Below are positions 42,344 to 51,839 of a stretch of DNA of 64,000 nt, piece after piece. Location of the stretch: positions 38,547,882 through 38,611,881 of the forward strand of contig CM034534.1 in assembly GCA_020002185.1 (NCBI GenBank), given 5' to 3'. The notes below the pieces were generated by a model. It was not told the DNA's origin. It ran no database searches and was given only the letters and a program-made list of their open reading frames with translations. Both the position numbers and the translations under genes were made by a program. The DNA comes from Paraescarpia echinospica. Taxonomy: Eukaryota > Annelida > Polychaeta > Sabellida > Siboglinidae. Every line of letters begins with the position of its first letter. The stretch's first letter is position 1.

Positions 42344-43420
42344 ATATGGTCAAATCCAACGAACGGGGTACACGGCATGTTTAGACATGTATCTTGAGTA
42401 ATTATGTGACTAAAAGTGTGGAAATATGCTGTGTTTATCCGGCTCGATGATACCTTTCGAGGGATATATAGTTTTTTTTTTCTAGTTTGAAAACCTTTCG
42501 AACTAAAGCTGATAAACTGGTCGTTTTTGGCCATTTTATAAATGTTGACTTCTATATTTTTTTTAAATCAGTTAGAAATCATCGTAAACCATGAATATGC
42601 ACCGTGTTTATTACTTTATTAGAACACCACACGTGTCTATGTTGTTACTGCCTTGTGATTAATGCAATTTGCAAATAACCTGATTATATATTGATTATAT
42701 ATAATATATTGGTCATGGGGAATATTGGTGTTATCGTCCGAGGACCATTTTTCTTAATGGCATATTCATGTAAAATTATTAATCGATAACATGCATATTT
42801 AGCTGTACATATATACTAACATGTGTAGTACCAAAATGCACTGCTATTTTTTAGATGTACCTTTTGGTATTTCTTTTTTCATTTTTCTCCGCCGACTCAG
42901 GTTTGGGGAATTTTTTCGCATTATTATCCGGGGCCCTTGTTTCTTTCGTTTTAACTCAAACTTGTGAAGAATAGTAGGATATTTTTATTCCTACTAAAGA
43001 ACATATATCTGGCTATCAGAGCAGTCATTTGGACTCACCCAAAATATTTTCTCTGTATGATATGGCCCGGGAAAAGCATCAAGTTACCGTCCGATTATAG
43101 TTATCGTCCGATCCGCGAGACGGTGGTAGTGTTTTGAGTGCTTTTTTCCAGCGAAACTACGCGACCGTTCATCATCTTGTTAATGTGCGCTACAAAAGAT
43201 CGCACTAAGTAAGTATATTTCCTGATTTATTACTGTTTTGCTGCATCTAGATTGTTTTTGTTAGACTATTCTGATCTACGGTAACAGTCATACACACGTT
43301 ATTTATACGTGATAGTGCTCGAACTTGATATTATATGTGCCTCTCGGTGACGACCACATGTCATAACGCATGAGCTATAATACTGCGGGATACAATGTTT
43401 CATGAGCGTTTTTTTAAAGG

Positions 43421-43855
43421 GGGCCACGGTCGATAACGATGATTCACGGATGATAACGCAATACGTTGTTAATAGTAATATTGCATTAAGAAAGGCATTG
43501 TGTGAAATAGAGTCTTAATATGCCATTGTGTGTGTGTTATATGATAGCCAATATATCTTCCTGTCCAATTTGACTCATTAAGTGCATTAATTACCATTAT
43601 GCTTGGCATTAGATCGGTTTTGGTAGAATGTGTACATTATTTCCTGATTTATTAGGATTTGGAAAAATCTGTCATACCAAATAATCTACAAAATAGTAAA
43701 GTTTAGCATTCTATCGCAAGCTTTTGTATGCTATGCACATTGTGAAGAGTTTATTTTGGCCAAATTAAAATAAAATAGTGCTTTCTAGAGGGAGCCACGG
43801 TCGATAATCGTGATCCATGGACGATAACACAATACGCTTGTAATAGTAATACTGC
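43421..43855. repeat. Two copies of a CGATAAC-rich repeat within the 2.4-kb transposon
   Basis: GGCCACGGTCGATAACGATG-ATTCACGGATGATAACGCAATACG (43422-) and GCCACGGTCGATAATCGTGA-TCCATGGACGATAACACAATACG (43796-) are about 370 bp apart. Both are followed by TTGTAATAGTAATACTGCATT-like sequence. Confidence 0.8.
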
Positions 43856-44020
43856 ATTGCGCTGACTTGTTTTGTCTTATCTTTTTAACAGGCCAACATG
43901 GGGCTATAAAGAATAAGGCTGACATCTCATCAAGAGTGGAAAGATCATCACCAACAGCGGTTAATTCTGCAACAGGCTCAGCGAAGCGAAGACCGCAATG
44001 AGGTGCAGCGATGAAATGGT

Positions 44021-44321
44021 ATGCTAGAGTCTTGGAAGGTGACAGCGGTGCCGGGCATCATAAATGCACATACGATCGTGCCAGTGGGTTCATGCACGAT
44101 TATTCGAGAGACGTCATGCTTCCAAGATTGCTGCTATGAACAAGGGGGGTTTCCACCCTACGTGTGTAGGGTGGACGAAAACACTTCTGCAGATCGAGAG
44201 GAAGAAGACAGCAGTGGCAGACAAGGAAACAGAGGTGCATGAGAAAAAGGTGAATGTGAGGGAGATAGAGGTGCAGGAGACAGAGGTCACGGAGAATGCA
44301 GCAAATAATGCCAATGGATAA
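44021..44321 (+). CDS. Unrecognised short open frames in the 2.4-kb transposon
   Basis: Two overlapping frames (44021-44242, 44064-44321). The second encodes an apparently charged, coiled-coil-like segment (LLQIERKKTAVADKETEVHE, VTENAANNANG). AACAG ahead of 43894 and the flanking AT-rich DNA might make this a final exon. No family was recognised and it may not be coding. Confidence 0.25.
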
Positions 44322-44796
44322 AACACATCGTCCGCTTAAATATAAACAGTATGCACATATCTACAACGTGTTTGTCTTGTTGTACAAGTAATGACAACAC
44401 ATTCGGAAAATAGAGTGGGGCAATATTGAAGTGCGAAAAAAACTTCACCGCACTCTGACAACTCTAAATAAGTACCCCCCAAGTCACGCCGTTATAACAT
44501 ATGTCCACATGTTATCCATTGACAAAAAGTTAAATATCCAACACAACACCTTTGTACTGTGGGTTATATCCTGCCAACGGACGATAGCTTGTGGTCCTCG
44601 AATGATAACATATAGAACACACCTTTGAACTTCAAGCAACTGTAAAATCGTCAATGTTGTGAATTAGTGTGCCCAAATTTTGGTGAAGTCGCATCAATAT
44701 TATGCACATTTAATACCACAACTGAACAAAATAGCCAAGCAGTTCTATTTTCGACCTTGTGTGGAGCCCCAAGACCCCCGTTCGTTGGATTTGACC

Positions 44797-45392
44797 ATAT
44801 AGATGACTTGACCCGCCCGAAGACGTCTTGATGCATCTGTGACCATTGATAGCCAACATTTTTCTTTAGCAATTCTCTCAGCATTGCTGTGTTCTGTGAC
44901 AGGCTTGGTACGAATGAGCCCATGTAGGTGATGATACCGAGGAATTCTTGTAGCTCCGTGTTGTTTGCTGATGTAGGGATCTTCTGTATGTCCGCCACCT
45001 TCTTCGGGTCTGGATATATGCCTTTGTCGTCATAGATGGTGCCGAAGAATCTTATCTGCGGCGCTTTCACCAGACATTTCTTGCTATTGAACACCAAGCT
45101 ATGTTCGCGTGACACCTTCCTCAAGTTGTGTAGGTTAGCGTCATGTTCCGCCTCACTGCGTCCGAACCCGGCGGCATCATCGGCAATGCCCACTGTCCCG
45201 GAGCAGTTCTCGAGTATCATGTCCATCTTTTGCTGTAATACGTCTTGTGACATAACGAGCCCGAATTGCATCCGTATTGAAACAGTACCTCCCAAAAGGA
45301 CTGTTGAATGTCGTTAGTGGGCTGCACTCTCTGTTTAGTGTCACTGACTAGTAGCCATTCTTTGCGTCTAACTTTGAGAAATGCTAACTTGG
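44797..45392 (-). pseudogene. Gypsy-B reverse transcriptase, C-terminal part
   Basis: From 45392 down: an HFSKLDAKNGY block whose following tryptophan codon is TAG, NSPFGRYCF, then FGLVMSQDVLQQKMDM, the catalytic GIADDAAGFG (aspartate pair present), LVFNSKKCLVKAPQIRFFG, PDPKKVADIQKIP and LQEFLGIITYMGSFVP. The part 45295-44797 is an open frame. The N-terminal RT lies at 46330-46213, on the other side of an inserted LINE. The RNase H follows beyond the transposon at 42348-44796. Confidence 0.9.
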
Positions 45393-46212
45393 AGAAGTCG
45401 ATGGCCGCACACATTAGTCGTACCTGTCGGGCTGCCTACGCCCAACTACGTGGTATAGCGAGAATACGATCATCTCTCCCGCTTTCAGCGTGCAAGTCGC
45501 TTGTACACGCGTTAGTCACGTCGCGACTTGACTTCGGAAACGCGGCCCTGTACGGCGTTACTGGAACCTTCTTGCACCGACTAGAGATGGTCCAGCGATC
45601 AGCTGCGCGTGTCGTCCTCTGCTTACGTCGGCGTGACAAACACAGCATGACGGCGGCACCACGACAGCTGCATTGGCTACTTGTGGCGCAGCGAATTCAA
45701 TTTAAACTGTTGACCTTGATGCACGGCGCTGTGTATGCAAACACTCCACAGTACCTTACCGACCGTATATGTGCATATGTTCCCTGTCGTACTCTTCGCT
45801 CGGCCGACCAGTTTCTCATGGTTGTTCCTCGAGTTAACCTGTAACGGTACGGCCGACGCGCATTTTCATTTGCAGGTCCCATTCTCTGGAACTCTCTTCC
45901 ACTAGAGCTAAGAAGCCAACGTGACTCTGGACGTTTTAGGAGAGACCTGAAAACATTTATCTTTAATCTGTTTTTTTTGTAATTTATTTATTGTATTTTT
46001 AAATGCATACATGTACATCTTAATGTTATATATGACCCACATAATAATCGAAGTGTGTAGTTGTGTTAGCATATGTAACCCATGTATTGTAATATTATAA
46101 CGACAACGTAATGTATTCATACATCATGTTTTAGTTTGTAAACACCCCTGAATCTGCTTTGTAGAGATATGTGGTGTATATATAAATTTGATTTGATTTG
46201 ATTTGATTTGAT
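45393..46212 (+). pseudogene. CR1/L2-like LINE fragment inserted in Gypsy-B, antisense
   Basis: The 178-codon frame 45308-45844 (LINE part from about 45393) reads SRTCRAAYAQLRGIARIRSS, LVHALVTSRLDFGNAALYG, RLEMVQRSAARVVL and TLRSADQFLMVVPRVNL, then a stop. LWNSLPLELRSQRD follows in another frame. This is the RT C-terminal third of a CR1/L2-group LINE. The 3' end has (TTTGA)n at 46181-46212, the typical short repeat tail. It is on the opposite strand to Gypsy-B and splits its RT. Confidence 0.85.
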
Positions 46213-46648
46213 TTTTGTGGGTAATCTCGTCCAACGTTGGCGTTTTGTGAATACACCGCTTTATCGTTCGGTTTAAGTCCTTGGGGTCCAGGCACATCCT
46301 CTGTGTGCCGTTTTCATACTGCGGTATTCTCGTACCATTGTGTGCTGATAGCGTAGTGTTCGCTCTTAATGTCAATGCACCACGGGTCGGGTATCTTCCA
46401 GTTATCAACTCTGGGAAGACCTTCTTGTAGATTCTCAAAGACAGTATATTGCCCTGCGCACCCGTGTCGACTTTCACCTTTAGGTCAGCTGTGTGACCCT
46501 GACGTTTGTTAGAAAATTGTATGTCGATTTTAGCGAAGAACAACCGGGATCTAACTGTGCATACGTTAGTGAGAACAATTGGGCGCGATGAATTACGAAA
46601 ATAAAGAGGGGTGGATAGAAGAAGAATGAACTGTCGGAAAGGAGACAT
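46213..46648 (-). pseudogene. Gypsy-B protease and start of RT
   Basis: From 46648 down: FFAKIDIQFSNKRQGHTADL, then the retropepsin motif LKVKVDTGAQGNILSLRIYK (DTG active site) and flap-like GTRIPQYENG. It then jumps to the RT block CLDPKDLNRTIKRC and HKTPTLDEITHK. Sequence between protease and RT (normally about 150 residues) is missing, so an internal deletion is likely. No gag was recognised beyond it. Confidence 0.8.
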
Positions 46649-46649
46649 A

Positions 46650-46880
46650 GGGATGGAATGCTGCTTAACGGGGAGATTGGTAAGAAGCCGGATGATGTGG
46701 GCAGGTCACTTGATCAGAATGGATATGCGGGCAGATTACTGAAAAGGCGGATACATATCAAGGCAGCGAAAAAAACTGAAGAGAATAACTGAAACGAGAG
46801 GACTACGTGAAGAGGGGTGTGAGAAAATTGCAGGAATGTGAACTTCGGAGAGAGGAGGCTGCTGATACGACACTACGAAG
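46650..46880 (+). pseudogene. LINE RT C-terminal fragment
   Basis: In one frame the sequence reads RMMWAGHLIRMDMRAD, stop, then a basic stretch and ITETRGLREEGCEKIAG. WAGHLIRMD is the conserved C-terminal block of many LINE ORF2 proteins. Stops interrupt it. Confidence 0.55.
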
Positions 46881-46984
46881 ATCAACAACGAAAAAAGTTG
46901 TATACAACAATACAATACTGGTCGTAAATGCCTTAATAGCCTGTAAACATAAACTAAGCAAATAATCTGAACAAAAATCATGTC

Positions 46985-47515
46985 AGGGTTACCTAAATGT
47001 TACAAACTGTCATCCATGCCAGGGTTTATTTATGACCTTTATCGGTCACAACCAGCCCGGATGACACTTCCAATTGTAATTTTGTACTGGGTAATAAGCT
47101 ATTTTGTGAACATGGAGTGGAGGCTTTTTGAAGATTTTAAAACTTGAACATAATCGGCTATATATCTACTAATTATAGGGCTACACAAATACACGTGGTG
47201 TTAGCAGGTGCGGAATAACGAGTCACATACATGTTGCAAATTTTAAATCACAATAAATGCCAAATTATATTAACATTTTAGTTTGGCTTAGCGACCGAAG
47301 GTAGACAATTGTCATAAACTATATATTGGCACATGACATTAACTTTTATATCAAAACAACCCCGGTTCATTTCCAAATACAACAACACTACATTATCTCA
47401 CAAACGATGTAATATATTGCATACAAAAACCAAAACACTAATCCTACCTTCTTGTTTATCATAAGCGGAAGAAAGGAGGACAAACACGCTCCTTCTATAA
47501 TGTATTTGTTTGTAA
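46985..47515. other. Unannotated AT-rich DNA
   Basis: No gene or repeat structure recognised. Confidence 0.5.
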
Positions 47516-47639
47516 TGTCTTAACAAGATTTAATAAGATTGCCATCCAGAGAATTAACTCTAGATGGCAGGTGGACAAGGAAGCCCTTTGGCTTATTGAG
47601 AGTCCAACCCTTTTATTTACATATATCCAGCCCTTCTGA

Positions 47640-49556
47640 GGTATGTGTCGATTTTATTTTTAAACATATTCACACTAATAGCACCCACACAATCATCAGA
47701 TAATCTGTTCCATTCATTCACAGTCCTTTGTGAAAATGAGAACTTTCTTACGTCTGATCTACACTGCTCCTTTACTAATGTAACTTCATGTCCTCTATTT
47801 TTCTATCCAGTTAATTATACCATTTCCTATGCCATGGGCCTTTAGTTTAAGCAGTAATCTTTGATGTGGCACTTTGTCGAAAGCTTTTTGAAAATCTAAG
47901 TAGATGGTATCTACTGGTGATCCATCATCTACCCACTTAGTGATATCTTCCAAAAAACATAACATATTTGTTAAGCATGACCTCGCTTTTAGAAACCCAT
48001 GTTGAGATGGGTTTATCAATTTATGTTTAACAAGAAAATCCACCATGTGATCTTTAATTAATCTTTCCAATAATTTACAAATCACCGATGTTAAACTAAC
48101 TGGTCTATAATTATTTGACTTGTTTCTCGAACATTTTTTAAATAACGGTATAATGTTTGCTTCTTTCCATTCTAAAGGAACAACTCTCTCTTCTATTGAC
48201 AAGTTGAAAATGTTCTACAATTTCCAATAGTAGTTTGGGTGGAATACCATCCACTCCAGGTGATTTATTATCCTCCATAGCCCTAATTTTCTTAGCTACC
48301 ATTTATGGGGTTACAATTAACTGTCTTAAATAGTCTGATTCTGCCCCCTTGAACTTAGCCTCTGGTACTGGCAGTGAACTAATGTCTTCTCTGGTAAACA
48401 CTGAACTAAAATACTCATTCAGGTCTTCTGCCATTAAGAATCCTTCTGTTATTATATTTCCAGCACTATCTTCTAGAGGACCGACCTTATCTTGAACTTT
48501 CTGTTTGCTTCGAACATACGCATAACAACTCTTGCTGTCATGTTTTATATTACAATTTCTAATTTCAGCTGTAGCTTGGTTTAGTGCTTCTTTATAAATG
48601 TTGTAGTCTTCGTCATTTCCAGTACGTCTATATGACTTCCACATCATTTGTTTATATATAATTTTTCTAATGGCTTCTTTCGATTAGTGTTTCTTTTTGG
48701 ACCGTTTCCCGTGTTTTTTAAGGGAACAAATTTGACGATGATGCATTACATTTCACTCTTTAAGATATTCCAGCATTCTGTTGCTGTCTTATTCTTCAGT
48801 GTGTTATTCCAGTCTATCTTTGCTAAATATTTCCTTTAGTCCTTATATTTTCCTTTGTGGAAATTTCTCCTGTACTGCTTTTTACTATTCCTTTCTGATT
48901 TTACTTTGATGGTAAAATGTATCTGGTTGTGATCACTATTCCCTAGTGGCTCACATATCCTGACATTGTCAACTAATTCATTCTGTGAGGACAAAACTAT
49001 GTCTAACACATTCTCTCCCCTGGTTGGTTCTAGCACATGTTGAGAAAGGAAACTATCTTATACTAAAACTAAAAATGTGTGGTCCTCACTCCCCATCCTC
49101 TGTAGAGATTTCCATTTTACATGCCCATGATTAAAATCCCCCATAACAACAGATTTAACAAGAGTCCCGTTTTCTCACTTCCCTTATAGCGTTTTGTGTT
49201 TTTTCATTCTCTTCTAAGCTTATGTTTGGACTTCGATAAACTAATCCAACCGTTAACGTTGAGTTTCCTGTAACTATGTTACACCAAACAGCTTCTTCGC
49301 AATCTGCTTCTCTGTCTAATTTTATTTCATAAGCCTGGATAGATTCTTTAATATATAAAATAACTCCACCTCCCCTTCTTCCTATTCTATCTTTCCTAAA
49401 CATTACATATCCTGTCAGTCCCAATTCGGCATCTGATATATCGATGGTTGCCCATGATTCGGTTATACCTATTATGTGAGGGTCAATATCTTCTACCATA
49501 ATGTTTAGTTCATATCTTTTGTTTACTATATCTTTGCATTTAAACAAACACATTTA
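47640..49556 (-). pseudogene. CR1 LINE ORF2 (endonuclease-RT), deleted and frameshifted
   Basis: From 49553 down: the endonuclease N-terminus (DIDPHIIGITESWATIDISD, GRRGGGVILYIKES, VGLVYRSPN). After a shift come MGDFNH and ILDIVLSSQNELVDN-type blocks (LEPTRGENVLD, SDHNQIHFTIK). The RT linker follows (48647-48303), then IIPLFKKCSRNKSNNYRPVS, QHGFLKARSCLTNML, YLDFQKAFDKVPH and GIGNGIINWIEK. At about 47805 the sequence jumps to RGHEVTLVKEQC-like codons, skipping GVPQGS and FADD. It is non-functional. Confidence 0.88.
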
Positions 49557-49662
49557 TACCCAGCTTCAGAACAGTTTTCCAGACTGTTCTTTGCTGAATT
49601 ATTTTTGCTGCCTTTATCTATGCCTCCAGTTTCAGGCTTCTCTGCGAGTCCCCCCTGCGAAT

Positions 49663-50451
49663 TTAGTTTAAATAGATGCAACCTGTCCCACTGTCAACAG
49701 ATCGCAGCAGATTCTCTGAGAATACTGCTGCCCCCTTTCCACTTAGATGGAGGCCATCTCTCATGTACATATCTTCTCTCCCAACAAAGTACCCCCATAA
49801 ATCTATGAATCCCACGCCCTCTTCTTCACACATCTGCTCAACTAGTGCGTTGATCGCCATCCTCTTACAGTTTCTGTATGTTGCCCCCCTTCCTCCCATT
49901 ACTGGCAAAATTCCTGAGAGAACAACCTGTTCCACTCATGTCTTCTTTAGCTTCCTCACTAAATGTCTGTACTTCTGAACTATCCCAGTTGTTCTCTCCT
50001 TGTATGCATTGTTTGTCTCTACGTGTACTAGTATAGACCCTCCCTTGCCATGCCCCAATACCTTCTCTACCCTTTCGGTCACATGCTCTATCCTAGCCCC
50101 CGGTAGACATACAACAACGTCCTTCCCCTCGCATATAGTCTTGTCTGTTTTTCTCAGAAATGAATCGCCCATAAACACTCTCTCTGTTCTCCTTGCCCCC
50201 TCAATCACTGCCTCGGAGTAGCTCCTCCGGTTTGCATATGTCTGGTTGTTGTCTTTTCCTCTTGCCGTCTTCTCTCCTGTCACATTCTCTTCCATTCCCT
50301 TCTTTCCTGTCGCGTTTTCTCTTGTCCCTTTTCCTCCTGTCATCTCCTCTTCTAGCACATTTACTCTCACTTCCTTTCGTCCCTTCATCTTTCCTCCCAT
50401 CACATTTTCTTCTCTCCTCTCCCGTCCCTTTTCCCCGGCTACCTCCTTCAC
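49663..50451 (-). pseudogene. CR1 LINE ORF1 with SGNH/GDSL esterase domain, one internal stop
   Basis: The N-terminal ~85 residues are repetitive and charged (GEKGREERR, ENATGKKGMEENVTGEKTA). The SGNH-hydrolase domain then begins: VFMGDSFLRKTD (block I, catalytic Ser), CLPGARIEHVTERVE, HVETNNAY (where GTND is expected, so the oxyanion Gly/Asn block is altered), and after a single TGA at 49938-49936, VVLSGILPV, GVGFIDLWGYFVGREDMYMR and DGLHLSGKG (block V, catalytic Asp-His). CR1-clade LINEs carry such esterases in ORF1; their role may be membrane or RNP-related. Without the stop it would be 262 codons. Confidence 0.85.
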
Positions 50452-50544
50452 TAACTTAACGTCTTGTGTTCGTTAAGTAATGTGTATTCTTCAAAGGAAT
50501 CGTACGACGATATTCGAGTAATTAGAGTGCCGCACTGTCGATGG

Positions 50545-50640
50545 TGGGGACGGGTTCGCAGCACAGTAGTTAGAACAGCGGACTCTCAATCTAGGGGTCT
50601 CAGTTTCGAACCCTCTTACTGTCGTTTCGAAGTTTGCAGA
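50545..50640 (+). ncRNA. tRNA-derived SINE head
   Basis: AGTAGTTAGAACAGCGGACT followed by CTCAATCTAGGGGTCTCAGT and TTCGAACCC gives A-box- and B-box-like segments at tRNA spacing. The acceptor stem is not convincing, so a SINE or pseudo-tRNA is favoured over a working tRNA gene. Confidence 0.6.
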
Positions 50641-50644
50641 ATTG

Positions 50645-51835
50645 CGTTCACACTACGTTACATCAGTTGACTAAGTTGTATAAACGATTTCCTAGCTACA
50701 GACAGTGGTAGACACAGTACGTGGGCGTATAGGCTTTACGCAGTATGTGAGTAAATGGACTGTTAAGCGTTTAATTGGTTTTTTTGCAACGTCTGTCCAG
50801 GGGCAGACGCAGGGAGGGTAGTATGGGGGGGGGGGGGCACAGAAACCTCCACAGTCGGCCGAACCAACTGGTGTAGAAAATTTGTTGCTGTCGCGCCGCC
50901 GTAACTTCAGCCTCTCTGTTGTCTCTGGTAACATGCGTTGCTATTGAAATTGCCTGGCCGCCGCGCCGGGGTATCTTCAGCTCTTCTCCACCGCTGGTTC
51001 GACTGGTTCGACTGGTTCGACTGGTGACATCGAAATATCGTAACCTGAACGGGCGGGTGAACATTTCCAAGAGTCTAGGGGCATAGTCACGTGGGCCAAT
51101 TAAAAAAGGTCTAAGGGCACGTCAAATTCCAAAGGTCTAAGGGGGTATGTGCCCCAGGCCCCCTTGGATCCGCGTATGCTTTCCGCTATTCCCAGTCGAG
51201 ATGTCGTAATGGTGGTTGATTACGGGGCTAGTGTTCCATCTTATTGTCGCTTTAATCTTCTACTCCCTTATTTGATATGCCTGGTTTCGGGTAATATATG
51301 TAAATGCATTTAATCACAACTAACCATAACTCATATTGCGACAATCTTTTTTAATAATGGCTAAGTTTAACAATTCCTGTAGATGCCAATAAAATTACTT
51401 ATTAGAATTAAGTTTGTTAGAAGTATGATCTGATCATTTTAATTTACGATGTAAGCAAATACGTACATTGATATTTTCGTTAGATATGTTTACTAGTGTT
51501 TACCGTATAATTTATATATAACTATACGCATACAACGCACTCTTGTAACAGTACTTCCAAAGAATACTTCTAGAGCAACGTCCCAAGTGTCTGGTGTATT
51601 TAGCATTCAAGGCAGTCACAATGTGTTTTCAAACAATACCAATATGTACACATGAAACCATGGCGTTGCTGTTGTTCTCGGAAACATGTGTCAGCTCGTC
51701 ACCACTGTAAATAGCAATTCCTTGTAACAAAATACATTTGTGTAGCAAAATAAAATTTGGCATTAAAATAACATATCACGGTTAGTCACACACGCACGGA
51801 TTAACGGGTACAGTTTGGGTACTCAAGCACGGGGT
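50645..51835. other. Unannotated DNA with a poly-G run
   Basis: A G-run of about 13 lies at 50825-50837. GACTGGTTC is tandemly repeated four times around 50996-51025. No gene is recognised. Confidence 0.5.
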
Positions 51836-51839
51836 GACA

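Larger units (their letters stand above)
42348..44796. mobile_element. 2.4-kb inverted-repeat DNA transposon inserted in Gypsy-B
   Basis: GGTCAAATCCAACGAACGGG at 42348-42367 is mirrored exactly at 44777-44796. ATAT lies outside both ends (42344-42347 and 44797-44800). Because ATAT is its own inverse, the target duplication could be ATAT or TA. Removing the insert rejoins the Gypsy-B RT to its RNase H connection in frame for about ten codons, which supports the boundaries. A second inverted pair, TGTTATCGTCCGAGGACCA (42729-42747) and its near-inverse (44592-44610), lies inside. No transposase was recognised, so it is non-autonomous or unfamiliar. Confidence 0.8.
47520..50460 (-). mobile_element. 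CR1-type LINE (copy 3), near full length but internally deleted
   Basis: On the minus strand it holds ORF1 with an esterase domain (50451-49663), then ORF2 endonuclease (49553-48840), RT N-terminal half (48840-47800) and the last ~50 codons of ORF2, ending in the 3' hairpin and CTTATTAAATCTTGTTAA tail at 47520-47575. About 900 bp of RT, including the catalytic motif, are missing at the junction near 47805. ORF2 is also broken by stops and shifts. Confidence 0.92.
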
